Shown here: one piece after another, positions 51,530 through 60,464 of the stretch
Position numbering within the stretch: the first letter of the stretch is position 1
How the letters are laid out: each line of letters starts with the position of its first letter
Assembly: GCF_000306765.2 (NCBI RefSeq)
Contig: NC_017941.2
Coordinates: forward strand, 1,116,001-1,180,000
Direction of reading: 5' to 3'
Length of the DNA: 64,000 nt
Origin: Haloferax mediterranei ATCC 33500
GTDB taxonomy: Archaea > Halobacteriota > Halobacteria > Halobacteriales > Haloferacaceae
Position numbers and translations under genes: made by a program
The notes under the pieces: generated by a model
Seen by the model: the letters and a program-made list of their open reading frames with translations, nothing else
The model's database searches: none
What the model was told of the DNA's origin: nothing

Positions 51530-53799
51530 TAGTCCGCCGCCTCCTCAGACGTCCCGGGCAGTTGACTTGGGTCGAACTCGCGCATCGCTTGCTTCCCCGT
51601 ATCGGGGAGTTCGAGCGTCGATACATCCAGAATCGGGATGACGTTCCCGTCACCGATGACTGCCGTGCCGGACAGGCCATCGACGCCGGAGAGCGGCCCC
51701 TGAAGCGGCGTCACGACGACTTCCTCTTGTTTCGTCACGCCGTCACAGTGCAGCGCGACTTGTCTGTCGTCGGGGCGGATGCGAACGACCATGCCGTGTT
51801 CCGGGTCGTCTGCGTCGATTTCCAGCGCCTCGCGGAGTCGAATCAACGGGAAAATCGTCTCTTCGTGGACGATGACTTCCGCGCCGTTGACCGTCTGAAT
51901 CCGGTCGCGGCGGCTGATCTCGTCGATGTACTTAATCGGCACGCCGAACTCGCGGTCTTCGACCTGTACGAACAGGACCTTGATAATCGCGACCGAGACG
52001 GGCAGGCGAATCTTGACCGTGCTCCCTTCGCCGGGTTCGCTGTCGACCGAGACCGACCCGTCGAGCGATTCGACGGTAGTCTTCACCACGTCCATCCCGA
52101 CACCGCGGCCGGAAACGTCCGTAATCTCGTCGTTGGTCGAGAGACCGGGGTGGAAGATGTAGTCGTATATCTCCGAGTCGGGCATTTTGTTCACTTCTTC
52201 GCGCGTTTCGACGCCCTCGGCAACGACCTTGTCGCGGACGGCATCGGCGTTGATACCACTCCCGTCGTCTTCGACGGTCACGATAACGGTGTCGTGTTGC
52301 CGCTGTGCGGAGAGTTTGACCGTCCCCGTCCGCGACTTGCCGTTTGCTTCGCGCACGTCGGGTTCTTCGATGCCGTGGTCGACGGCGTTCCGAAGGACGT
52401 GCATCAGCGGGTCGGAAATCTCGTCGAGGATGGTACGGTCGAGTTCGATGTCCGCACCTTCGACTTTGAACGAGATGCGCTTGTCCTGCTCGCGTGCGAG
52501 GTCGCGCACGAGACGCGGGAACTTGTCGAACACCTTCTTCAGCGGGATGAGCCGCATGTCCATGACGGTGTTCTGGAGGTTCGACGAAATCTTGTCCAGT
52601 TCGTCGAGCGTATCGAGTGCCGTGTTCTGTTCTTCGTCGATAGCGTTTCGAAGCTTGATTCGACTCGTCACCAGTTGCTCGACGAGTTCGTGGAGTTCGT
52701 CGAGTTGGTCGACGTCGACGCGAACGGACTTGACGGCCGAAATCGAGCGTGCTTCTTTCTTCTTTCCGTTCTTTCCCTTCGCGTTCCCGTCGCTTTTCTT
52801 CTCGCTCTGTTTTTTGTTCTCCTTCGTTTCGCCTTTTTCCTGTTGTTTGCCGCTGTCTTCGTCACTCGACGCTGCGTCGGCATCGGCTTCCGAACCGGCT
52901 TCGGAGTCTGCATCTACCGCAGTGGGTTCGTCTGCCGCCTGTCCGGTTTCGTCGGCGTCAGAAGCATCGTCTTCGGGCGACTCGGCTGGCCCAGAGTCGC
53001 CGTCGGCATCGCCGGTTTCGCCGTCCTGCGCGTCAGCAGCGTCCGCCTCGCCGTCGAGTGCGTCCGAGACATCGGTCGCCTCGACCGCGGACACTTTCCA
53101 GAGTCCCTTGAACTCGGTTTCGACGCTCTCCGCGTCGAGTTCTGCGATGAACAAGTCGAAGCCCTCGCCGAACTCCCCGTCCTCGATGGCGTCTCGCGGT
53201 GGGTTCGCTCCGACCACGTCGAGCGATTCGGGGATGCTGCTGAGGAAGATACCCGCGTCGACACCCTTCATCTGGCCCGCATCGAGCTCGATGTGGACGT
53301 GCGTGAGCGTTGTCGCGTCGATGGCATCGATGTCGACACTGTCGGCGGCGAGAGAGTCGAGGTCGACGTCTTCGCGGTCGTCCTCGTCAGGCGCCGCCGG
53401 ATTCGAGTTTCCCGCGTCACCACCGGTTTCTGCGGCATCGCGAATCTCTTCGACGGTGTCCGCGGGGTCGATAGTCGACTCGCCGTTCTCCTCGATGTCG
53501 TGGAGGATTTCGACGATGAGGTCCATCCCGTCGAAGACGAGGTCCATCCGCTCGGGCGTGACTTCGAGCCGCTCGTGTCGAATCTCGTCAAGGAGGTCTT
53601 CGACGGCGTGGGCGACTGTCGCGGCGTTGTCGAAGCCCATCGCACCGAAGTTCCCCTTCAGGGTGTGTGCCTGTCGGAAGATGTCGTCGATGGCTTCTGT
53701 GTCGTCAGGATTAGACTCCAGCGACAGCAAGGAGTTGTTCAACTGCGTGATGCTCTCTTCGCTTTCGGTGATGAATGCCTGGTAGAGTTCTTCGTCCAT
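51529..53799 (-). CDS. cheA: Chemotaxis histidine kinase CheA
   Basis: A 756-residue CheA. P1 has the phospho-accepting His45 in FRQAHTLKGNFGAMG. A CheY/CheB-binding P2-like region (about 165-250) and a long Ala/Asp then Lys-rich linker follow (about 255-345). Dimerisation, then the kinase core (HVLRNAVDHGIEEPD, EDDGSGINADA, GRGVGMDVVK), and a C-terminal CheW-like domain. It phosphorylates CheY and CheB. Its start is 2 bases after the cheB stop. Confidence 0.95.
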   Translation of the reverse strand: MDEELYQAFITESEESITQLNNSLLSLESNPDDTEAIDDIFRQAHTLKGNFGAMGFDNAATVAHAVEDLLDEIRHERLEVTPERMDLVFDGMDLIVEILHDIEENGESTIDPADTVEEIRDAAETGGDAGNSNPAAPDEDDREDVDLDSLAADSVDIDAIDATTLTHVHIELDAGQMKGVDAGIFLSSIPESLDVVGANPPRDAIEDGEFGEGFDLFIAELDAESVETEFKGLWKVSAVEATDVSDALDGEADAADAQDGETGDADGDSGPAESPEDDASDADETGQAADEPTAVDADSEAGSEADADAASSDEDSGKQQEKGETKENKKQSEKKSDGNAKGKNGKKKEARSISAVKSVRVDVDQLDELHELVEQLVTSRIKLRNAIDEEQNTALDTLDELDKISSNLQNTVMDMRLIPLKKVFDKFPRLVRDLAREQDKRISFKVEGADIELDRTILDEISDPLMHVLRNAVDHGIEEPDVREANGKSRTGTVKLSAQRQHDTVIVTVEDDGSGINADAVRDKVVAEGVETREEVNKMPDSEIYDYIFHPGLSTNDEITDVSGRGVGMDVVKTTVESLDGSVSVDSEPGEGSTVKIRLPVSVAIIKVLFVQVEDREFGVPIKYIDEISRRDRIQTVNGAEVIVHEETIFPLIRLREALEIDADDPEHGMVVRIRPDDRQVALHCDGVTKQEEVVVTPLQGPLSGVDGLSGTAVIGDGNVIPILDVSTLELPDTGKQAMREFDPSQLPGTSEEAAD

Positions 53800-53801
53800 G
53801 G

Positions 53802-54902
53802 TCAGGTAGTAAGCCCGCGGAGTGTTTCTTCGGCGATGCGTCCGTCAGGTGCGATGGTGTCGACACACCCGGCCTCGATGGCGCGCTTCGGCATCCCGAA
53901 GATTGCAGACGTTTCTTCGTCTTGTGCGACTGTGTGGCCACCTGCTCGACTGATTTGGGTCATTCCCTCGACGCCGTCACGACCCATTCCGGTCAGGAGC
54001 ACGCCCGCGAGGGGTGTATCGACCGTCTCGGCGGCGGAGGCCATCGTGAGGTCGATAGCCGGTTTGACGCCGTGGAGCGGTTCGTCGTCGGAGAGTTCGA
54101 GTTTGAGTTGTCCAGCGCGGTCGCGCGTGACGAGGAGGTGTGACCCACCCGGTGCGATGCGAATCTGTCCGGGACCGATGCGTTCTCCGTCGTCTGCCTC
54201 TTGAACCTCGTAGTCACAGCGGGCGTCGAGGCGCGCTGCGAATCGCTCTGTGAAGCCCGCCGGCATGTGCTGGACGACGAGTACACGGAGACCAGCCTCC
54301 TTCGGGAGCGCCGCGAGGACGCGCTCGACCACGTTCGGGCCGCCCGTCGACGCGCCGATAACGAGTGTCGTCCCTTCCGTCGGGAGCGACTCGGATTCGA
54401 CCGAGGGCGACGACGGTGACGCGGTGGCTGCTTGTTGTTTCGTCTCCGTTTTCGGCGGTCGAGACGTTCGTCGGGTCGCAGAGAGGTCCACCGCCGCAGC
54501 GGACTGAATCTTCTCGACCAGTTCGCGCTTCACGCGAGGCATCTCGGAGGTGACTTCGCCACCGGGCTTGGTCACGAAGTCGACCGCACCTCTGTCGAGT
54601 GCGTCGAATGTCACGTCCGCGTCCTCCTCGGCGTGCGCCGAGAGCATGAGGATGGGCGTCGGACACTCGTCCATGATGGCCTCGACCGCGTCGAGACCGT
54701 TCATTTCGGGCATCTCGATGTCCATCGTCACGACGTCTGGTCGATGTTCGTCGACCACTGTAATCGCCTCACGTCCGTTGCTCGCTTCGGCGATAACGTC
54801 GACGTCGGCGTCTTCGAGGAGTGTGCGAATGAGTGTCCGCATGAACCGCGAGTCGTCGACGACGACTGCGCGCGTCGGTTCTGCTGCGGAAGCGGAACTC
54901 AT
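53802..54902 (-). CDS. cheB: Chemotaxis response regulator methylesterase CheB
   Basis: A 366-residue CheB: receiver domain with Asp61 (VVTMDIEMPEMNG) then the methylesterase with catalytic serine in GASTGGPNV, histidine in VQHMPAGFTERFA and Asp in LTGMGRDGVEG. It removes receptor methyl groups. The ATG at 54902 is chosen over a GTG at 54911. It leads the minus-strand che operon and is divergent from cheW. Confidence 0.94.
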   Translation of the reverse strand: MSSASAAEPTRAVVVDDSRFMRTLIRTLLEDADVDVIAEASNGREAITVVDEHRPDVVTMDIEMPEMNGLDAVEAIMDECPTPILMLSAHAEEDADVTFDALDRGAVDFVTKPGGEVTSEMPRVKRELVEKIQSAAAVDLSATRRTSRPPKTETKQQAATASPSSPSVESESLPTEGTTLVIGASTGGPNVVERVLAALPKEAGLRVLVVQHMPAGFTERFAARLDARCDYEVQEADDGERIGPGQIRIAPGGSHLLVTRDRAGQLKLELSDDEPLHGVKPAIDLTMASAAETVDTPLAGVLLTGMGRDGVEGMTQISRAGGHTVAQDEETSAIFGMPKRAIEAGCVDTIAPDGRIAEETLRGLTT

Positions 54903-55017
54903 CGCCCCCACCCAGTGCGGGTACGCCGAGGCGGAACCGGAAGCGTCGATACGGTCCCCTGCCGATGGCTCGGGGAAGTAGTCGTCAGTGTGCCGTTTCG
55001 TTGACCGCTCATCTATC

Positions 55018-55030
55018 TCCGAAGTTCGGA
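55018..55030. promoter_or_regulatory. Palindrome beside a TATA element in the cheB/cheW spacer
   Basis: TCCGAA G TTCGGA is a 13-base inverted repeat next to GGATATATAAAC (about 55035-55046), which can act as TATA on either strand. A second T-rich TATA (CTTTATAC, near 55087) is nearer cheW. The spacer of 250 bases serves both operons. Confidence 0.4.
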
Positions 55031-55152
55031 AATCGGATATATAAACGCTCGGCGAGGAGAATCACGGCTGATAATCAGGTACGTACCTTTATACGCTGAA
55101 TCTGACCACTCTGAAGCAGACAGGGCGGCGCGTGTCGTCGCCGGGGTTCACC

Positions 55153-55623
55153 ATGCGACAAGATGCAATCACGACTGAGATGAACGCGGATGACGTCGAG
55201 GAGGACTCCGCGGAAGAAGTACAGGTATTGGAATTTCAACTCGGGCCGGAAACGTACTGCGTCGACATCGAGTACGTGAGTGAAATCGTCGACAAGGGTC
55301 AACTCACGGCCGTTCCGAACGCTCCCGACCACGTCGAGGGCGTGATGGACCTCCGTGGTCGAACGACTTCGATTATCAATCCCAAATCGCTCCTCAGTAT
55401 CGACGAAGAGGGCGAGTCGAAGCGCATCGTCATCTTCGACCCGAACAAGTTCGAAGACGAGGCCGCGACCGGCTGGCTCGTCGACGAAGTGTATCAGGTC
55501 GTTCGCATCTCGATGGACGACGTCGAGGACCCGCCGCTCGAAAAGGACGAATCTATCGAGGGCGTCATCAAGCGCGACGGCGACCTCGTCGTCTGGATTT
55601 CGCCGGTTCACGCCATCGAGTAG
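55153..55623 (+). CDS. cheW: Chemotaxis coupling protein CheW
   Basis: A 156-residue CheW (two-lobed SH3-like fold): VQVLEFQLGPETYCVDIEYV, VMDLRGRTTSIINPKSLL and the C-terminal WLVDEVYQVVRISMDDVED. It docks CheA to the receptors. Starts at 55132 (GTG), 55153 and 55180 are possible; the first 25 residues are acidic and poorly conserved, so the exact start is uncertain. A hairpin-plus-T terminator follows. Confidence 0.92.
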   Translation: MRQDAITTEMNADDVEEDSAEEVQVLEFQLGPETYCVDIEYVSEIVDKGQLTAVPNAPDHVEGVMDLRGRTTSIINPKSLLSIDEEGESKRIVIFDPNKFEDEAATGWLVDEVYQVVRISMDDVEDPPLEKDESIEGVIKRDGDLVVWISPVHAIE

Positions 55624-55659
55624 GTCAGTTTTACCGTTGAGCAACCGGCTCCCGCTTTC

Positions 55660-55695
55660 GAGTCGTCTCCCGATTCGGACGACTCATCTCGTTTT
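55660..55695 (+). terminator. Hairpin plus T-run terminator after cheW
   Basis: GAGTCGTC (55660-55667) pairs perfectly with GACGACTC (55678-55685), loop 10 bases, followed six bases later by TTTT (55692-55695). It probably ends the cheW transcript. Confidence 0.55.
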
Positions 55696-55729
55696 GTGAC
55701 CTGACTGCCAAGAGCGTCTCGACTGGCCC

Positions 55730-55771
55730 TTCGACCGAGCCGTCTTGCTATTCGACCGAGCCGTCTTGCTA
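55730..55771. repeat. Two perfect copies of a 21-bp tandem repeat
   Basis: A 21-base unit beginning TTCGACCGAGCCGTCTTGCT occurs at 55730-55750 and again at 55751-55771 without mismatch, in the spacer between cheW and the permease gene. It looks like a recent local duplication. Confidence 0.9.
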
Positions 55772-55898
55772 TGTATCACGAAAAACCGATGGAGCCAAGT
55801 TACTGCCCCGCATTCGCGCGCGAAAAAGGAGGACATATATATCCGCACTAGTATGCTCGAACAACCATGTACGGGAGCGAACCACCGCATACGGGGGG

Positions 55899-57491
55899 AT
55901 GGTCGTGACGGACGACTCCTCTCCCTCCTCGTTTGTGCAGTACGGTATCGACGATAAACCACCTCTCCCAACCGCTCTCCTTCTCGGCGCCCAACATTAT
56001 CTCACCATGGTGGGCGCGAACATCGCCGTCCCGCTCATTCTCGCCGGAGCCTTGGGAATGCCAGCGGACGTTATCCCGCGCTTCGTCGGGACGTTCTTCG
56101 TCGTCTCCGGTATCGCGACGCTGATGCAGACGACGTTCGGGAACCGCTATCCCATCGTGCAGGGTGCGCCGTTCTCCATGCTCGCACCGGCAATCGCCGT
56201 CGTGGGCGTCGCCAAGGCGACAGACCCGTCTGGCGTCGCGTGGCAGAGTGCACTCTTACAACTACAGGGAGCCATCATCGTGGCCGCGCTGGTCGAGGTG
56301 CTCGTCGGCTACTTCGGACTGCTCGGACGCCTTCGGAAGTTCATCTCACCGGTGGTCATCGCGCCGACCATCGCGCTCATCGGCCTGTCGCTTTTCAGTG
56401 CGCCGCAGGTCACGTCGGCCACCAACAACTGGTGGCTCCTCGGCCTGACGCTCGCGCTCATCGTCCTCTTCTCGCAGTACCTCGACACCGCACACCCGGC
56501 GTTCAAGCTGTTTCCGGTGCTCCTCGGCGTCATCGTCTCGTACGTCGTGGCCGCCGCGCTGTCCGTTACGGGCTTCATCGCACCGGGCGCATCGGGCTAC
56601 GTGAACTTGCAGACGGTCATCGACGCGCCGGCGTTCATGCCCATCTACCCCCTGCAGTGGGGCTTTGCGGGCGGAGCAGGAACGACGACCCTGTCGCTTC
56701 CGGTCGTCGGAAGCGTCGCGTTCGGTATCCCACAGTTCTCGACCTCGTTCATCATCGGCATGCTCGCGGGCGTCGCCGCCTCGATGGTCGAGTCCTTCGG
56801 TGACTACCACGCGGTCGCGCGTCTCTCCGGCATCGGCGCGCCCTCGGAACGCCGTATCAACCACGGCATCGGCATGGAGGGCATCATGAACGTCTTTTCT
56901 GCCCTCATGGGCGGCAGTGGCTCTACTTCCTACTCCGAGAACATCGGTGCAATCGGTCTCACGGGCGTGGCCTCTCGCTACGTCGTGCAGGTCGGCGCTG
57001 GCGTGATGCTCGTCATGGGATTCGTCGGCTACTTCGGTCAACTCATCGCGACGATTCCCGACCCCATCGTCGGCGGCCTCTACATCGCCATGTTCGGCCA
57101 AATCGTCGCCGTCGGTCTCTCGAACCTGAAGTACGTCGACCTCGATTCCTCGCGGAACGGCTTCGTCATCGGCATCGCCCTCTTTGCGGGGCTGGCTATT
57201 CCGGCGTACATGGGTAACGTCGGAAGCGCCGAAGCCTTCCGACAGGGAATGAGTCAGGTCGCCCTCGTCGGTCCCGTCCTCGGGAACCAACTCGTCGCGG
57301 ACACCATCTTCGTCATCGGCTCGACCGGCATGGCCGTCGGCGGTCTGTTCGCGTTCTTCTTCGACAACACCATCGAGGGAACCCGCGTCGAACGCGGCCT
57401 CGAAGAGTGGGAAGACACCGTCGAAGACGACAGCGAGTTCGAATCGGCTATCGACCGACTTCGGGGCGACGAGCCGGCGACCGCGGACTGA
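55899..57491 (+). CDS. NCS2-family uracil/xanthine permease
   Basis: A 530-residue permease with about 12-14 membrane helices. NCS2 marks are the LLGAQHYLTMVGANIAVPLI start, the SMVESFGDYHAVAR loop and MGGSGSTSYSENIGAIGLTG. It brings nucleobases such as uracil or xanthine into the cell by ion-coupled transport; which base is unknown. A ATATATAT element (about 55834-55842) lies upstream. The acidic C-terminal tail is typical of halophiles. Confidence 0.9.
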   Translation: MVVTDDSSPSSFVQYGIDDKPPLPTALLLGAQHYLTMVGANIAVPLILAGALGMPADVIPRFVGTFFVVSGIATLMQTTFGNRYPIVQGAPFSMLAPAIAVVGVAKATDPSGVAWQSALLQLQGAIIVAALVEVLVGYFGLLGRLRKFISPVVIAPTIALIGLSLFSAPQVTSATNNWWLLGLTLALIVLFSQYLDTAHPAFKLFPVLLGVIVSYVVAAALSVTGFIAPGASGYVNLQTVIDAPAFMPIYPLQWGFAGGAGTTTLSLPVVGSVAFGIPQFSTSFIIGMLAGVAASMVESFGDYHAVARLSGIGAPSERRINHGIGMEGIMNVFSALMGGSGSTSYSENIGAIGLTGVASRYVVQVGAGVMLVMGFVGYFGQLIATIPDPIVGGLYIAMFGQIVAVGLSNLKYVDLDSSRNGFVIGIALFAGLAIPAYMGNVGSAEAFRQGMSQVALVGPVLGNQLVADTIFVIGSTGMAVGGLFAFFFDNTIEGTRVERGLEEWEDTVEDDSEFESAIDRLRGDEPATAD

Positions 57492-57640
57492 GCTGTCGGT
57501 TCGATATAGATTTTTCCACGTCGGGTCGACAGGAGACGCGGCACCGACTGATATCCTCGTCGGTTAATCGATGGTCTTACCACTATTTAGAGGGGCCGAA
57601 AGTACAGGTAGTGAACCGCATTACCGCTGAGTGACACGAT

Positions 57641-57654
57641 TTAGGGTTCCCTAA
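57641..57654 (+). promoter_or_regulatory. DtxR-type box 1 upstream of the lipoprotein promoter
   Basis: TTAGGGTTCCCTAA is a perfect 14-base palindrome matching the TTAGG-N4-CCTAA core of DtxR/IdeR-family metal-dependent regulators. It lies just before the TATA element TTTTATTA (about 57667-57674). Confidence 0.75.
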
Positions 57655-57676
57655 AAATCGAAGTCCTTTTATTAGA

Positions 57677-57690
57677 TTAGGCGAGCCTAA
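57677..57690 (+). promoter_or_regulatory. DtxR-type box 2 over the transcription start
   Basis: TTAGGCGAGCCTAA matches the same TTAGG-N4-CCTAA core (inner bases are not a perfect palindrome) and sits between the TATA element and the ATG at 57695, which is likely the transcript start. Binding here would block RNA polymerase, so repression by metal-loaded DtxR/SirR/Idr-like protein is expected. Confidence 0.75.
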
Positions 57691-57694
57691 ACGT

Positions 57695-60151
57695 ATGAAC
57701 TACTCCCGACGGAGTCTGTTGAAGACGACGGGACTGGCGGTTGCGTCGGCCGGTCTCGCTGGATGTAGCGGACCGTCAGAAGACGCTTCCGCGTCGACTG
57801 GGAACGAATCGACGGAGACGGGAACAGCGACCGAGGCGGACGCTTCCGTGACCGTCGACGCAACGGTCGCCGTCGCGGCCGAGTGGAACGTGATGCGTGC
57901 ACGACTGTACGACACCATCGCCCTCGCCAGCGCAGGACGGCTGGGGACGGCTGCCCGTGTTGCGGAGGACGTGTTCGCTCGGTTCGAACAGGCCTCCAGC
58001 GAGTGGGGCACTCACGAGCAGTTGGAGAAAACGAACGAGGAGAACTACGAAACGTTCGAAGAGCACCTCGGCGGCGCGAAGGACGCGTTCTCGAAGGGTA
58101 ACGCCGACTCCGGCGTCGACCTCGCAGTGCAGGCTTCGGACAACCTGCTCGCGGCCCAGCGCGGCCGTGTCGACTCGGCCGTCGTCGACGCGATGGGCGT
58201 CCTTCTCTTCGGCGCTCGCGCACGGGACGTCGAGATGCTCGCGGCCGCCGGCGAAGTCGAGGCAGCGGCAGAACTCGCTCACGAAATCTACGAGTCGTTC
58301 GAGGAGGCACCGGAACACTCGGTCCTCGAAGACGCGTCGGGCGAACTCTACGAAACGTTCGAGGCTGGCATCGAAGGCGCGGCCGATGCTGGCGACGCCG
58401 ACAGCATCGCCTCGTCCGCCCGCTCCGCGGCGGACGCAACAGTCGAGGCGAGTTACGAGCTTGTCCCAGAATCCGTTGCAGGTGCGGGGCACCTCGCACT
58501 CATGCAGTCGGTCGGATTCGACGCCGAAGTCCTCGCCGGTCTCGGCGGTCCCGGCGACGACTACGCTCACGCCTCTGCGCTCACGCTGTACCGTGCCCGC
58601 GCAGCGGACGTGACGCGACTGGTTGCACAGGGCAAGACCGACTTCGCCGCCACGCTCGCCGGTGATATCTTCGCGCACTTCGAGGGCGCACGCGCTCACG
58701 AAGCGCTCGAAGAAGCCGACCACGACGCCTACGAAGGCTTCGAAGGCGGTCTCGAATCGCTGAAGGAAGCTGCCCAGTCAGGCGACACCAAAGCGACCGA
58801 AGACGCGCTCGCGACGGTCGACGAGAACCTCCTCGCAGGAATCTCGGCGCTCGTCGGCGGCGAATCGGCAACGATGCTCGAAGCGGCGTTCTTCCGCGCC
58901 CGCCTCGGCGACGCCCGCGAACTCGTCGCCGTCGGCGAGACGGACCGCGCCGCCTCCGTCGCCGAATCGCTCTTCGCCCGCTTCGAGGAGAACGAAGCGA
59001 ACCTCCACGAGGCCGTCGAACACGAGTCCGAAGACCTCTACCACCGCTTCGAAGAGGAACACCTTGCCGGACTCGTCGACGCCGCGAAGGCCGGAGAGGC
59101 CGACACTGCGACGACCCACGCCGAGGGCGCGCTGGACGCGCTCTTCGAGTTCGAGACGGCCGTTGGAACGACCGCAGAAGTGTCGGCCGCCGAGGCCGCG
59201 TTCTTCGGTGCCCGCGGCTTCGACGCCGCAGCACTCGCAGAGGTCGGTGCGGCCGACCGCGCAGCAGCAGTCGTCAAGTCCACGTTCGGCTTCTTCGAGG
59301 AAGGCGCAGGCGGCTACCACGAAGCGCTCGAACACGCCGACCACGACCTGTACGAGTCGTTCGAAGGCGCGCTCGGCGGCGTCCGAACCGCGGCCGAAGA
59401 AGACGGAGACACCTACGGCGCGGCCAAGACCTACGGCCAGAAGGCGGTCGATTCGATGTACGCCGTCGTCGCAACCGCCGCCGCCGACGCGGGTCTCGCA
59501 ACCGCTGCATCCGAGCGCATGAGCGGCGTCTTCCAGACCTTCGAGGGCGCTCGCGTCCACGAAGCGCTCGAACACGCCGACCACGACGCCTACGAAGGCT
59601 TCGAGGAGGCGCTTTCGACCTACGTCAAGGCGCTCGAAGACGGAAGCGAAGTCGACGCCGCCGCAGAAGGCTACGTGACGGCGACCGCCCGCGCCCAGTT
59701 CGCAGTCGTCGGTGCCATCGACAAGGCACCCCTCGACCACTCGAACCACAACCACAGCCACGGTGACGGAGAAACCGAGTACACCGGCGGCCCGAACGTC
59801 GTCGAGGGCGTCCCCGAGGACGCAGACCACGTGGTTGAGATGACCGCCGTCGCGTTCGAACCCGCCGAACTGACGGTGACAGTCGGCGACACGGTCGCAT
59901 TCGAACACGCCGCTGGCGAGGCACACACCGTGACCGCCTACGGCGACAAAATCCCCGAGGGCGCAGCATACTGGGCCTCCGGCGGATTCGAGTCGCAGGA
60001 AGCCGCCGAGGCTGGCTGGGAAGAAGGAAAGGGTGCGGTGCAGTCCGGACAGTCCTACACGCACACCTTCGAGACGGCGGGCGAGCACCAGTACCTCTGC
60101 ATCCCGCACGAGGCCGCGGGTATGACGGGTACCATCGTCGTCGAAGAGTAA
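57695..60151 (+). CDS. Tat lipoprotein with six helical repeats (DUF5059) and C-terminal cupredoxin
   Basis: An 818-residue exported lipoprotein. The twin-arginine signal SRRSLLKTTGLAVASAG and lipobox LAGC (Cys24) lead to six helical repeats (DUF5059-type), each ending in a block like HEALEHADHDAYEGFE (most precise in the last four, His/Glu/Asp-rich). A NHNHSHGDG linker precedes a type-I copper domain: His744, Cys802, His805, Met810 (YLCIPHEAAGM). Two DtxR boxes overlap its promoter. It likely handles iron or copper outside the membrane, possibly like EfeO (cupredoxin plus helical metal-binding domain), but with order reversed; this is inference. Confidence 0.82.
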   Translation: MNYSRRSLLKTTGLAVASAGLAGCSGPSEDASASTGNESTETGTATEADASVTVDATVAVAAEWNVMRARLYDTIALASAGRLGTAARVAEDVFARFEQASSEWGTHEQLEKTNEENYETFEEHLGGAKDAFSKGNADSGVDLAVQASDNLLAAQRGRVDSAVVDAMGVLLFGARARDVEMLAAAGEVEAAAELAHEIYESFEEAPEHSVLEDASGELYETFEAGIEGAADAGDADSIASSARSAADATVEASYELVPESVAGAGHLALMQSVGFDAEVLAGLGGPGDDYAHASALTLYRARAADVTRLVAQGKTDFAATLAGDIFAHFEGARAHEALEEADHDAYEGFEGGLESLKEAAQSGDTKATEDALATVDENLLAGISALVGGESATMLEAAFFRARLGDARELVAVGETDRAASVAESLFARFEENEANLHEAVEHESEDLYHRFEEEHLAGLVDAAKAGEADTATTHAEGALDALFEFETAVGTTAEVSAAEAAFFGARGFDAAALAEVGAADRAAAVVKSTFGFFEEGAGGYHEALEHADHDLYESFEGALGGVRTAAEEDGDTYGAAKTYGQKAVDSMYAVVATAAADAGLATAASERMSGVFQTFEGARVHEALEHADHDAYEGFEEALSTYVKALEDGSEVDAAAEGYVTATARAQFAVVGAIDKAPLDHSNHNHSHGDGETEYTGGPNVVEGVPEDADHVVEMTAVAFEPAELTVTVGDTVAFEHAAGEAHTVTAYGDKIPEGAAYWASGGFESQEAAEAGWEEGKGAVQSGQSYTHTFETAGEHQYLCIPHEAAGMTGTIVVEE

Positions 60152-60241
60152 GATACGCAGAAATCGGGGTGAAAATCCCCTCGTAGGACTCCATTGACGC
60201 GATAGTGGGTCGCCATCGCGGCACCGGCGGGCGGTTTCTGG

Positions 60242-60379
60242 TCAGTCACCGCCCCATCCGGTCCGTCCGAGGGCGACGAGGACGAGGTATCCCACGAACC
60301 CAGCAACGAACAGGAGAATGGGAATTGCGAACGGGCCGAACACCTCGATAAGTCCGTCTATCGGCCCAAGTTGGAGCAT
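60242..60379 (-). CDS. Small single-pass membrane protein (45 aa)
   Basis: A 45-residue protein from the ATG at 60379 to TGA at 60242: LQLGPIDGLIEVFGPFAIPI, then ILLFVAGFVGYLVLVALGR forms one membrane helix, ending GWGGD. A AAATTAAC TATA-like element lies about 27 bases before the ATG, fitting a leaderless transcript. It is between the lipoprotein gene (convergent) and the MscS gene. Function unknown. Confidence 0.55.
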   Translation of the reverse strand: MLQLGPIDGLIEVFGPFAIPILLFVAGFVGYLVLVALGRTGWGGD

Positions 60380-60464
60380 ACCCGACAGATGGTCTCGTCG
60401 GAGTTAATTTCCTCGGCGTCGCGTCTGTCGATTCTTACACCCGCGCGACCGATTTTCTGGACCG

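Noticed and set aside
51412..54204. Long open frame (over 900 codons) antisense to cheA
   Set aside because: It lies entirely opposite cheA, cheR and cheB and has Arg/Val/Phe-rich composition unlike haloarchaeal proteins; a GC-rich codon shadow.
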